Below, in pieces: positions 8,814 to 16,675 of a stretch of DNA of 64,000 nt. Position numbers and translations under genes: made by a program. Numbering within the stretch: position 1 is the first letter of the stretch; every line of letters starts with the position of its first letter. Under the pieces are notes generated by a model. The model was not told where the DNA came from and did no database searches. It was given only the letters and a program-made list of their open reading frames with translations. The stretch comes from Micromonospora sp. WMMA1947. Its GTDB lineage: Bacteria > Actinomycetota > Actinomycetes > Mycobacteriales > Micromonosporaceae. Where the stretch lies: the NCBI RefSeq assembly GCF_027497355.1, contig NZ_CP114909.1, forward strand, positions 2,542,001 through 2,606,000, given 5' to 3'.

Positions 8814-9638
8814 TCATCCCTTCAGGCCGCTGCGGGAGACGCCCTGGATGACGTGCCGCTGGGCGAGCACGAACAGGATCAGCACCGGCACGCTCGCCAG
8901 CACCGCGCCCGCCATGATGACCGGATAGTCGGTCACGTACGCGCCCTGGAGCAGGCCCAGGCCCGCCGGCAGGGTCAGCCGTTCCGGGCTGAACAGCACG
9001 TACACCGGCCAGAGGAAGTCGTTCCAGTTGGTCAGGAACGACAGCACCGCCAGCGTCGCCAGGGCCGGCTTCGACAGCGGCAGCAGCACCCGCCGGAAGA
9101 TCTGCCAGTGGTTCGCGCCGTCCAGCACCGCCGCCTCCTCCAGCTCGGCCGGGATGGAGAGGAAGAACTGGCGCAGGAAGAACACCCCGAACGCACTGGC
9201 CGCACCGGGCACGATCACCACTGTCAGCGTGTCGATCCAGTTCAGCCGCTCGGCGATGATGAAGTTCGGGATGATCAGCGAGGTGGGCGGCAGGAACAGC
9301 GTGCCCACGATCAGCGCGAACAGCACCTTCCGGCCGCGGAACCGCATCCGGGCCAGCGCGTACGCGGCCATCGACGCGGTCACCAGCACCAGCAGCGTGT
9401 GCAGGGTGGCCGCGAGCATGCTGTTGACGAACCAGCGCAGCACCGGGTTCGCCGTGTTGTCGATGATCTGCTCGTAGCCGTAGGTGGAGAACGGGTTCGG
9501 CAGCCAGCCGGGCGGCACCTGCTGCGCGTCGTCGTACGTCTTCACCGACGTCAGCAGCATCCAGACCAGCGGGGTCACGAAGATCGCGGTGATCAGCAGC
9601 AGAACGCCGTACCGCGCCACCGCACGCATGTTCCTCAT
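8814..9638 (-). CDS. Sugar ABC transporter permease, MalG-like
   Basis: 274 aa, six predicted membrane helices. The EAA loop that docks on the ATPase is visible as EEAAVLDGANHWQIFRRVLLP (residues split by the Gly of DGA). It is the MalG/UgpE-like inner-membrane half of a CUT1 sugar importer and pairs with the permease immediately upstream. The ATG at 9638 has GAGGGG six bases ahead. No ATPase is encoded in this cluster; CUT1 systems of actinobacteria commonly share one MsiK-type ATPase encoded elsewhere. It is the last gene of the operon before the hairpin at 8734. Confidence 0.9.
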   Translation of the reverse strand: MRNMRAVARYGVLLLITAIFVTPLVWMLLTSVKTYDDAQQVPPGWLPNPFSTYGYEQIIDNTANPVLRWFVNSMLAATLHTLLVLVTASMAAYALARMRFRGRKVLFALIVGTLFLPPTSLIIPNFIIAERLNWIDTLTVVIVPGAASAFGVFFLRQFFLSIPAELEEAAVLDGANHWQIFRRVLLPLSKPALATLAVLSFLTNWNDFLWPVYVLFSPERLTLPAGLGLLQGAYVTDYPVIMAGAVLASVPVLILFVLAQRHVIQGVSRSGLKG

Positions 9639-9648
9639 GTCGTACCCC

Positions 9649-10611
9649 TCAGTCTTCCCGGTAGCGGAACAGCCGGAAGTTGACGACGCTCACCACCGCG
9701 AGCATCAGCGCGAAGAACACGCTCATCGCGGCGGCCCGCCCGGCGTCGTAGTCCCGCAACCCCTCGTCGACGATCCGCCAGACCACGGTCCGGGTCTGCT
9801 CGCCCGGCGCGCCCTGGGTGATCAGGAACGCCTGCCCGAACACGTTCGCCGAGGCGAGGATCGTGGTGGTGAAGACGAACAGCATCACCGGGCGCAGGCC
9901 GGGGATCGTGACGTGGCGGAACCGGTCCCAGGCGCCCGCGCCGTCCACCTTGGCCGCCTCGTACAGCTCGGCCGGGATGTCCTGGAGACCGGCCAGGTAG
10001 ATCACCGCGTTGAAACCGCAGGTCCACCACACGGTCACGCCGACCAGCGACACCCACGCCCACGGCACGTCGGTCACCCACGGCGTGTCCGAGGGGAGCC
10101 CGACCACGCCGAGCAGCCGGTTGACCAGGCCCAGGTTGGCGTCCAGCAGGAACCGCCAGAGCAGGCCGATCACCGCGACGCCCAGCACGTACGGCGCGAA
10201 GAACGCGGCCCGGAAGAACGTCCGGCCGGGGAACGAGCGGTTGAGCAGCAGCGCCAGCCCGAGCGGGACGACCACGAGCAGCGGTACGGAGAACAGCGTG
10301 AAGATGCCGGTGGCCCGGACGCTCGACCACCAGTCCCCGTAGATCGCCGATTCGCTGGAGAACAGGTCCCGGTAGTTGCCGAGCCCGGTGAACGGCCGGT
10401 TGGGCAGTTGCAGATCCCACTGGTGCAGGCTGATCCAGACCCCGAACAGGATCGGCGCCAGGCCGAAGACGCCGAACAGGATCAGGTACGGCGCGAGGAA
10501 GAGGTACGGCGTCGTCCGGCTGCCGCGTTCCGTCACGCCCCGGCGGCGGGTGGGCGCCGCCGGGGGCGGCGCGCTGTCACGCGCCGCCCCGGCCTCGATC
10601 ACGTCCGCCAC
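9649..10611 (-). CDS. Sugar ABC transporter permease, MalF-like
   Basis: 320 aa. A charged N-terminus is followed by six hydrophobic helices beginning LFLAPYLILFGVFGLAPILF. The EAA motif is EAAKVDGAGAWDRFRHVTIP. It is the MalF/UgpA-like partner of the neighbouring permease, and only 10 bp separate the two genes. The start is a GTG six bases after the stop of the binding-protein gene, so translation is probably coupled. Substrate is inferred from the adjacent arabinofuranosidase to be arabinose-containing oligosaccharides. Confidence 0.9.
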   Translation of the reverse strand: MADVIEAGAARDSAPPPAAPTRRRGVTERGSRTTPYLFLAPYLILFGVFGLAPILFGVWISLHQWDLQLPNRPFTGLGNYRDLFSSESAIYGDWWSSVRATGIFTLFSVPLLVVVPLGLALLLNRSFPGRTFFRAAFFAPYVLGVAVIGLLWRFLLDANLGLVNRLLGVVGLPSDTPWVTDVPWAWVSLVGVTVWWTCGFNAVIYLAGLQDIPAELYEAAKVDGAGAWDRFRHVTIPGLRPVMLFVFTTTILASANVFGQAFLITQGAPGEQTRTVVWRIVDEGLRDYDAGRAAAMSVFFALMLAVVSVVNFRLFRYRED

Positions 10612-10617
10612 GGCGGA

Positions 10618-11949
10618 TCAGTTCCCGTACTTCTTGCGGTTGTCCTCGAGCTGCTTGTTCGCCTTGGCCACGCCGTCGTCGAGCGCCTGCTTCGGCGACT
10701 TCTTGCCCAGCGCCGCCTCGTTGAAGGCGCTGTAGAAGGTCAGCATGGCCTCGTTGAGGCCCGGCACGGACGGCGGGAACGCCGCGTACTCCAGCTCGGG
10801 GGCGAGCGCGTTGACCTCGGTGAGCGCGGTGAACTCGCTGCTCTCGCGGACCGCCTTGCGGGCCGGCACCTGGCCACCCTTGGCCCAGTCCAGCGAGTGC
10901 TGGCTCAGCCAGTTGATGAAGACCTTCGCCCCGGCCGTCTTGTTCGCGTTCGCGGAGCGCTGCTTGACGATGGTGAAGTTGTGCGAGTTCGCCCAGGCGG
11001 CCTTCTGGCTGCCGATCTGCGGCAGCGGCGCGACGCCCCACTGCACGTTCGGGCTCTTCTTCAGGTCGTTGATCTGCCAGATGCCGTTCCAGGTGAACGC
11101 GTTCTTGCCGCTCTTGAACGCCAGGTAGTCGGCGTCCTGGCCGACGTTCGCCGGGGAGTGGCCCTGTTTGGTCATGTCCACCAGCCAGGTGCACGCCTCG
11201 ACCGCCGGGTCGGAGTTGAACGTCGCCTTCGCCACCTCGGCGTCGAAGAGCGTCCCGCCCCACTGGTGCAGCAGGCTGTAGAACGTCATGCCGCCGGTGA
11301 ACTGGAACGGGCTGACCCAGAAGCCCTGGACGCCGGACTTCTTCAGTTCGGTCAACGCCGCGGTGTACTCGTCCCGGGTGGTCGGCGGCTTCTCCGGATC
11401 GAGGCCGGCCTTCTGCATGACCGCCTTGTTGTAGTAGAAGCCCAGCGGGTGCATGTCCAGCGGGATGCCGTACCGCTTGTCGTTGTAGAGGCCGCCCTTC
11501 CAGACCGTCGGGGCGAAGTCGCCCTCGCTCAGCTCCAGGGCCTTGGCCACGTCGTCCAGTTCGGTGATCGTGCCGCGGGCGGCGAACGTGGCGAGCTGGT
11601 CCATGTGCATGACCGCGATGTCCGGGCCGTTGCCGCTGGAGACCGCGCCCGGCAGCTTGCTGTAGTAGTCCTCCCACTGGTACGTGATCACGCTGACCGC
11701 GATGTTCTGGTGCTCGCCGTTGAACTGCTGGACGAGCGTCTTGAAGATGTCGCCGTCGCCGCCGGTGAAGCCGTTCCACAGCTTCAGGTCCACCTTCGGG
11801 CCGGTGTAGTCCTTGCCGCCGTTGCCGGACGCGCCGGAGCTGTCGGAGCTGCTGCCGCCGCCGCAGCCGCTCAGCGTCAGCGTGGCCGCCGCGCCGAGAC
11901 CGAGGCCGAGCCCGAGCAGGTGCCGCCGGCTCATCTCGTTCTGGATCAT
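10618..11949 (-). CDS. Sugar-binding lipoprotein of a CUT1 ABC importer
   Basis: 443 aa. The N-terminus has a twin-arginine-like run (MSRRHLLGLG) and a lipobox LSGCGGG with the lipidated Cys near residue 29, followed by a Ser/Gly linker. The rest is a type 1 extracellular solute-binding protein (family 1/MalE-like), with LKLWNGFTGGDGDIF near the start of the mature protein. It should capture sugar outside and deliver it to the two permeases. AAGGAG lies five bases before the ATG at 11949. It stands between the GH51 gene and the permeases in one operon. Confidence 0.9.
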   Translation of the reverse strand: MIQNEMSRRHLLGLGLGLGAAATLTLSGCGGGSSSDSSGASGNGGKDYTGPKVDLKLWNGFTGGDGDIFKTLVQQFNGEHQNIAVSVITYQWEDYYSKLPGAVSSGNGPDIAVMHMDQLATFAARGTITELDDVAKALELSEGDFAPTVWKGGLYNDKRYGIPLDMHPLGFYYNKAVMQKAGLDPEKPPTTRDEYTAALTELKKSGVQGFWVSPFQFTGGMTFYSLLHQWGGTLFDAEVAKATFNSDPAVEACTWLVDMTKQGHSPANVGQDADYLAFKSGKNAFTWNGIWQINDLKKSPNVQWGVAPLPQIGSQKAAWANSHNFTIVKQRSANANKTAGAKVFINWLSQHSLDWAKGGQVPARKAVRESSEFTALTEVNALAPELEYAAFPPSVPGLNEAMLTFYSAFNEAALGKKSPKQALDDGVAKANKQLEDNRKKYGN

Positions 11950-11986
11950 GGGTACTCCTTGGGGGACGGGATGGAGTATTGCCTGG

Positions 11987-13498
11987 TCACAGCGCCGGCA
12001 CGAAGCGCAGCAGGTTCCAGGAGGTGGCCGGCAGCAGCACGGAGACCCGGCCGCCGTCGACAGTGGGCGTGGTGAGGTCCCGAGGCATGACCCGCTCCGG
12101 GTCCGCTTCGGTGTTCGTGGCGTCCGGGTCGGTCCCGGCCGCCACCGTGGTGTGCGCCTCGGCCCGCAGGCCGGGCAGGCCGCGCAGGTCCAGGTCGAGC
12201 GGGAGGTCCTGCGGGCTGCGGTTCACCGCGAACACGGCCAGAGCGCCGGTCTCCTCGTCGTGCACGGCGACGGTGTCCAGCGCCGGCACGTCGCCGTACC
12301 GGCGGGTCTCGTAGGTCGGGCCGGTGGGCTCGGTCCGCAGCACGGTGCCGCGGGCGTACCGGGCGGTCAGGGCGAACGGGTGGAAGATGCTCTGCCGCCA
12401 GGCCGGGCCGCCGTTGCGGGTACGGATCGGGGCGATCACGTTGGCGAGCTGCGCCTGGCAGGCCACACCGATGCGGTCGGCGTGCCGGAGCAGGGTGATC
12501 AGCAGGTCGCCCACCACCACCGCGTCGACGGCCGTGTAGTCGTCCTCGATCAGCGCCGGCGCCTCGACCCAGCCGCGCCGGTCCAGGTCGGACTGGAGGC
12601 GGGACTGGTACCAGACGTTCCACTCGTCGAAGGAGATCTTCAGCTTGCGCTTCTGCCGCAGCTTGGCGCCCACGTAGTCGGCGGTGGCGACGACCTCGGT
12701 GATGAAGGCGTCCATGTCGACGGCGGAGGCGAGCAGGCTGGCCCGGTCGCCGTCGGTGGGGTCGTAGTAGGTGTGGGCGGAGATGTAGTCGACGTGCTCG
12801 TAGGTGTGCTCCAGCACCGTCGCCTCCCACGCGGCGAACGTGGGCATGCCCCGGCCGGAGCTGCCGCAGGCGACCAGGCTGATCGAGGGGTCGATCATCT
12901 TCATCGCGCGGGCGGTCTCGGCGGCGAGGCGGCCGTACTCGTCGGCGGTCTTGTGCCCGACCTGCCACGGCCCGTCCATCTCGTTGCCGAGGCACCACAG
13001 CCGCACCCCGTACGGCTGCTCGGCGCCGTGCTTGCGGCGCAGGTCGGACAGTTGGGTGCCGCCCGGGTGGTTGGTGTACTCCAGCAGGTCGAGCGCCTCG
13101 GTCACGCCGCGGGTGCCCAGGTTGACCGCCATCATCGGCTCGACCCCGGCCTCGGCCGCCCAGGTCATGAACTCGTCGAGGCCGAACTCGTTGGTCTCGA
13201 TGGTCTTCCAGGCCAGGTCGAGCCGGCGCGGGCGGTCGCCGGCCGGGCCGACGCCGTCCTCCCAGCGGTAGCTGGAGACGAAGTTGCCGCCCGGGTACCG
13301 GACCACCGACACGCCCAGCTCGCGGGTCAGGTCCAGCACGTCGCGTCGCAGACCCCGCCGGTCGGCGCTCGGATGCCCCGGTTCGTACACCCCGCCGTAG
13401 ACGCAACGCCCCATGTGCTCGACGAAGGAACCGAAGATCCGGCGGTCCGCCGGCGCGACCCGGAACGCCGGATCGATCGTGAGCTGCGCGTTCGGCAC
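11987..13498 (-). CDS. abfA: GH51 alpha-L-arabinofuranosidase
   Basis: 503 aa, no signal peptide, so an intracellular enzyme releasing arabinose from imported arabino- or arabinoxylo-oligosaccharides. Family GH51 features are IFGSFVEHMGRCVYGG at the start, the acid/base Glu in CLGNEMDGPW, and the nucleophile Glu in SFDEWNVWY, with a C-terminal beta-sandwich. The GTG at 13498 was chosen because AAAGAGG lies eight bases upstream; a GTG at 13543 would add 15 poorly conserved residues that run into the control region. It is the first gene of the operon with the binding protein and two permeases, and is divergent from a LacI-type regulator. Confidence 0.9.
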   Translation of the reverse strand: MPNAQLTIDPAFRVAPADRRIFGSFVEHMGRCVYGGVYEPGHPSADRRGLRRDVLDLTRELGVSVVRYPGGNFVSSYRWEDGVGPAGDRPRRLDLAWKTIETNEFGLDEFMTWAAEAGVEPMMAVNLGTRGVTEALDLLEYTNHPGGTQLSDLRRKHGAEQPYGVRLWCLGNEMDGPWQVGHKTADEYGRLAAETARAMKMIDPSISLVACGSSGRGMPTFAAWEATVLEHTYEHVDYISAHTYYDPTDGDRASLLASAVDMDAFITEVVATADYVGAKLRQKRKLKISFDEWNVWYQSRLQSDLDRRGWVEAPALIEDDYTAVDAVVVGDLLITLLRHADRIGVACQAQLANVIAPIRTRNGGPAWRQSIFHPFALTARYARGTVLRTEPTGPTYETRRYGDVPALDTVAVHDEETGALAVFAVNRSPQDLPLDLDLRGLPGLRAEAHTTVAAGTDPDATNTEADPERVMPRDLTTPTVDGGRVSVLLPATSWNLLRFVPAL

Positions 13499-13561
13499 GA
13501 TGCCAACCTCTTTCTCGCTGCTGTTGCGGGTGACCGCGGTCACCCCGCTGTCACTGGTTTC

Positions 13562-13579
13562 TACAACGTTGTAAGCGCT
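13562..13579. promoter_or_regulatory. Putative LacI-family operator
   Basis: A perfect 12-base palindrome TACAACGTTGTA (13562-13573) is directly followed by the 6-base palindrome AGCGCT. Both lie in the space between the arabinofuranosidase operon and the divergent LacI-type gene, with the CG-centred symmetry usual for this family's operators. Binding is inferred. Confidence 0.6.
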
Positions 13580-13648
13580 CGTGTAAAGAGGTCGTTACGT
13601 CGTCGTGACGCGGTACAGTGCGGCCAGCGTTCACCGGAAGGAAGTGCA

Positions 13649-14647
13649 GTGCGGCACAGGCTCAAGGACGTCGCGGAGCGGGCCGGAGTGTCGGTGAAGA
13701 CCGTCTCCAACGTCGTCAACGGCTACCAGCACGTGCGCGCCGACACGCGGGCCCGGGTCGAGGAGGCCATCGCCGCGCTGAACTACCGGCCCAACCTGTC
13801 GGCCCGCAACCTGCGCAAGGGGCGTACCGGGGTGATCGCCCTGGCCGTGCCCGAGCTGGACATCCCCTACTTCGCCGAACTGGCCCGGCACGTCGTCACC
13901 GCCGCCGCCGACCAGGGCTGGACCGTCCTCATCGACCAGACCGGCGGCGGCTCCGAGCAGGAACGCAAGGCCGCCAGCGGCATCGGCGACCACATGATCG
14001 ACGGCCTGATCCTGAGCCCGCTCGCACTCACCGCCGACGACCTCGCCGCGCTGGCCGGCCTGCCCATGGTGCTGCTGGGCGAGCGGGTCGACCACGGCCC
14101 CGCCGACCACGTCATGATCGACAACGTGGCCGCCGCCCGGGAGATCACCGCCCACCTGATCGGGCTCGGCCGCCGCCGGATCGCCGCGATCGGCTCCCAG
14201 CGCACCCCCGAGGGCGCCAGCGCCCGGCTCCGCCTGGCCGGCTACACCGCCGCGCTGACCGAGGCCGGCATCGCCTACGACGACCGCCTGGTGGCGCCCG
14301 CGCCGGCCTGGCACCGCGCGGACGGCGCCGCCGCCATGCGGCACCTGCTCACCACGGGGGTACGCCCCGACGCCGTCTTCTGCTTCAACGACACGCTCGC
14401 GCTCGGCGCGTTGCGTGCCCTGCACGAGATGGGCCTGCGCGTGCCCGAGGACGTCGCGGTGGCCGGCTTCGACGACATCGAGGACGGTCGCTTCTCGATC
14501 CCGACGCTGACCACGGTCGCCCCGGACAAGGAACGCATCGCCCGCCTCGCGGTCGAGTTGCTGGCGGGCCGCCTGGGCCCCGACCGCGACGCCCCACCGC
14601 GCGAGCTGGTGGCCCCCCACCACCTGGCCCTCCGCGAATCCGCCTAG
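13649..14647 (+). CDS. LacI-family transcriptional regulator of the arabinoside operon
   Basis: 332 aa. The N-terminal 60 residues are the LacI helix-turn-helix and hinge (RLKDVAERAGVSVKTVSNVV ... ALNYRPNLSARNLR), followed by a periplasmic-binding-protein-like effector domain (HVMIDNVAAAREI, PDAVFCFNDTLALGALRAL, VAGFDDI). The GTG at 13649 is preceded by AAGGAAG. It is divergent from the GH51/ABC operon and very likely represses it until a sugar, probably an arabinose oligomer or arabinose, is present. The effector itself cannot be read from sequence. Confidence 0.9.
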   Translation: MRHRLKDVAERAGVSVKTVSNVVNGYQHVRADTRARVEEAIAALNYRPNLSARNLRKGRTGVIALAVPELDIPYFAELARHVVTAAADQGWTVLIDQTGGGSEQERKAASGIGDHMIDGLILSPLALTADDLAALAGLPMVLLGERVDHGPADHVMIDNVAAAREITAHLIGLGRRRIAAIGSQRTPEGASARLRLAGYTAALTEAGIAYDDRLVAPAPAWHRADGAAAMRHLLTTGVRPDAVFCFNDTLALGALRALHEMGLRVPEDVAVAGFDDIEDGRFSIPTLTTVAPDKERIARLAVELLAGRLGPDRDAPPRELVAPHHLALRESA

Positions 14648-14691
14648 CTCTCCCTCTGGCCCTCCTTGGCCCCTCCTTGACCCCTCCTTGG

Positions 14692-14758
14692 CCCGTCGAT
14701 CATGAAGTTGACGGCGATGTCGATCTCCTGGAGTGCCGCCAACTTCATGATCGACGGG
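14692..14758. repeat. Intergenic palindrome of the GATC-arm family (copy E)
   Basis: Arms of 24 bases (14692-14715 and 14735-14758) pair with one wobble; each contains GATCATGAAGTT. The loop carries CTCC-T-GGAG. It lies between the converging LacI and methyltransferase genes, so it could serve as a two-way terminator. Three CCCTCCTTG direct repeats precede it. Confidence 0.75.
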
Positions 14759-14801
14759 GTGGGTGCGGGGTGGGTCCGGGTGGGTTCGGCCCGGTCGGGG
14801 G

Positions 14802-15527
14802 TCAGTCGAAGAAGCGGGCCAGATGGGACGCGGGTGGGGGTGGCGCGTCCGGGGGCAGGGGAGTGAGGTCGGCGAAGATCGACGCGCCGTCGCAGCCGAC
14901 GTGCAGCGGATACCAGCGCGGCGTACCCGGTGGACGCTGACCGCAGATGCCCTTGAACGTCTGCACGTCCAGCAGGCGTACGTGGGTAGGGTCGGCCACC
15001 GCGTTGACGTGCCGCCACCAGGGGCTCATCACGTGCAGCACGCCGCCCGGACGCAGCACCCGGTGGCACTCGTCGAACAGCGGCAGGAAGTCGATCAGGT
15101 GCTCGACGATGTGCACCGCGAAGAAGACGTCCACCGAGTCGTCGCGCAGCGGCAGCGAGCCGGCCAGGTTGGCGACCGCGTTCACCCCCGGCGCCGGATA
15201 GATGTCCAGCCCCAGGTTGCCCGGCCACTGCTTGGTGGCACCGCAGCCCAGGTCGACCACCACCGGCGCCCGCCCGGCCACGGTGACCCGGCACCAGACC
15301 CCGAGTACGCCGGACAGCCGGCCGATCAGCTCCCGTACCAGCCGTAGCTGATCCGCATCTGCGACCTCACCGGTCAGGTGCGCCACCCCCCGGTCGAAGC
15401 GCACCTCGACCGCCGTTCCGCGCAGCCGCTCGTCGTGCCGGACCATGTCGGCCCACGCCTCGGCGAGGAAGTCGTCGGTCTGCCGGAGTCGCTCACCCGA
15501 GAGCGCGGTCTGCCCCATCGCCACCAT
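14802..15527 (-). CDS. BON-like domain fused to a class I SAM methyltransferase
   Basis: 241 aa from the ATG at 15527 (GGAGGTG a few bases upstream). Residues ~37-83 resemble a BON domain (VEVRFDRGVAHLTGEVADAD, then LRLVRELIGRLSGV), a small fold usually found in envelope or osmotic proteins. Residues ~87-200 are a methyltransferase: VVDLGCGATKQW as the SAM-binding loop, LGLDIYPAPGV, and HIVEHLIDFLPLFDECHRVLRPGG. The protein ends in a Pro-rich tail. The target of methylation is unknown. The long upstream reading of this frame is repetitive GC-rich sequence and not likely translated. No partner genes adjoin; the nearest element is a convergent regulator. Confidence 0.8.
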   Translation of the reverse strand: MVAMGQTALSGERLRQTDDFLAEAWADMVRHDERLRGTAVEVRFDRGVAHLTGEVADADQLRLVRELIGRLSGVLGVWCRVTVAGRAPVVVDLGCGATKQWPGNLGLDIYPAPGVNAVANLAGSLPLRDDSVDVFFAVHIVEHLIDFLPLFDECHRVLRPGGVLHVMSPWWRHVNAVADPTHVRLLDVQTFKGICGQRPPGTPRWYPLHVGCDGASIFADLTPLPPDAPPPPASHLARFFD

Positions 15528-15682
15528 GCGCCACCTCCGGCGGCCCGTTACCCCCATTTCGCCCCAATATGCCCCCGTCAGACCGCCCCCTCCACCGCGC
15601 GGGCGCAGGCGCCGCCGACCCGGGGCCCGGCAGCCGCCCTCCCCGCCCAGCCGCCCTCGTCGCCCCCGCCGCCCCTGCCCTC

Positions 15683-15796
15683 GCTCCGCCCGGTCCGCGC
15701 TCCGCCCGACCCGCCCGCGCTCCGCCCGGTCCGCGCTCCGCCCGGTCCGCGCTCCGCCCGACCCGCCCGCGCTCCGCCCGGTCCGCGCTCCGCCCG
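15683..15796. repeat. Tandem repeat of CGCTCCGCCCG units
   Basis: A 52-bp block made of 16-, 20- and 16-base units, all starting GCTCCGCCCG and continuing GTCCGC or ACCCGCCCGC, is present twice head to tail (15683-15734, 15735-15786) and begins a third time. Confidence 0.85.
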
Positions 15797-15862
15797 CCCC
15801 CGGCCCGCGCCCGCCCCCGGCCCGCCCGCCCAACCGCGCCCAGCCGTCCGCCCCGCCTGTCG

Positions 15863-15926
15863 CCGGTGATCAAGGAGTTTCTGTCACCGGACGACCCCTC
15901 GATGACACAAACTCCTTGATCACCGG
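15863..15926. repeat. Palindrome copy A
   Basis: Arms of 23 bases (15863-15885 and 15904-15926) with one mismatch, containing GATCAAGGAGTTT and its complement. Confidence 0.85.
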
Positions 15927-15935
15927 ACTGCACCT

Positions 15936-15987
15936 GAGATCTTGGAAGATTTCGGCCCCTATGGGGGCACTTTCCTTCCAAGATCTC
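15936..15987. repeat. Palindrome copy B
   Basis: 13-base arms GAGATCTTGGAAG and complement, with an inner GCCCC-TAT-GGGGG hairpin. It is closely similar in layout to copy G at 36810. Confidence 0.85.
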
Positions 15988-16009
15988 CCGCGGCTCGGGA
16001 CGCGGCGCT

Positions 16010-16064
16010 GATCAAGGAGTTGGTGCTGGCACCAGCGGCGTGGATGGACCCAAACTCCTTGATC
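16010..16064. repeat. Palindrome copy C
   Basis: Arms GATCAAGGAGTT and complement, with a second small hairpin GCTGG-CA-CCAGC inside. Confidence 0.8.
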
Positions 16065-16094
16065 GGGCGAGGGGCCACCCGGACCCACCTCGTT

Positions 16095-16148
16095 GATCAA
16101 GGAGTTTGTGTCTTTGTGGGCCCCGGATCGGACACAAACTCCTTGATC
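16095..16148. repeat. Palindrome copy D
   Basis: Perfect 18-base arms GATCAAGGAGTTTGTGTC and complement, around an 18-base loop containing GGGCCCC. Confidence 0.9.
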
Positions 16149-16206
16149 ACGGCCGGTCTCGGGTCGGGTTGTGCGCGGAGATGGCGGGGGCCTGGCTGCG
16201 CCCGTC

Positions 16207-16273
16207 GATCATGGAGTTGTGGCCGGGGCAAAGCTCCCGAAAGGGGCAGGCAAGGGGCCGCAACTGCAAGATC
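16207..16273. repeat. Decayed palindrome copy F
   Basis: The left arm GATCATGGAGTTGTGG is intact, while the right arm CCGCAACTGCAAGATC has three to four changes, so the element looks degenerate. Confidence 0.5.
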
Positions 16274-16319
16274 AGCAGGGCGAGGGCGCGGGCGGGAGGA
16301 GAAGGGAGGGGGGCGGGAA

Positions 16320-16637
16320 TCAGGGGGAGAGGGTTCGGCGGACTGTGCGGGAGCTCCGCATGCGCTGGCGGGGCTGGGCGGCGGCCGTCTTCGGGCGCTT
16401 GAGGTGGTAGCGGTGCAACTCGTTGTTGCCCGGCAGCGACGGGTCCTCGCTCATCGCGACCAGTTCCCAGCCCTGGTCACCGGCCCGGTTCAGGTGGGCC
16501 AGCGCGGTGTCGCCGTACGGCGTCACGTCGATCATGGAGCCGTCCGGGCCGTACCAGATGAAAACGACCTCCCACCCGGTGTCGGTGGTGGCGGCCTGGC
16601 GGCGGCGGACCAGCAGCGCGTACTCCCACTTGAGCAT
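16320..16637 (-). CDS. Small DUF4177-like protein
   Basis: 105 aa, cytosolic. The core WEYALLVRRR ... WEVVFIWYGPDGS ... LAHLNRAGDQGWELVAMSED resembles the DUF4177 fold, a small beta-alpha protein of unknown role in which a Trp-Glu-Leu-Val strand is conserved. The C-terminal ~20 residues are basic and low in complexity, and run into the repeat-rich stretch, so the natural end may have been altered. It stands alone, 38 bp after the ABC-F gene in the other direction of reading. Function unknown. Confidence 0.7.
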   Translation of the reverse strand: MLKWEYALLVRRRQAATTDTGWEVVFIWYGPDGSMIDVTPYGDTALAHLNRAGDQGWELVAMSEDPSLPGNNELHRYHLKRPKTAAAQPRQRMRSSRTVRRTLSP

Positions 16638-16675
16638 GCGCTCATTGTGGACCCGCGCGGGCGACTCGGCACGGA

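Larger units (their letters stand above)
15528..16319. other. 792-bp non-coding stretch rich in repeats
   Basis: Nothing here reads as a gene on either strand. It contains a GC-only tandem repeat (15683-15796) and five palindromes (copies A, B, C, D and a decayed F). It separates the methyltransferase start from the end of the DUF4177-like gene, both on the minus strand. Confidence 0.75.

Noticed and set aside
15378..16011. Frames through the GC tandem repeat
   Set aside because: They are made of repeated Arg/Pro/Ala strings from the repeat unit, lack starts with sites, and overlap palindromes.
15863..16148. CRISPR array
   Set aside because: The repeats are palindromes with different arms and irregular spacing, not direct repeats with unique spacers, and no cas gene is near.
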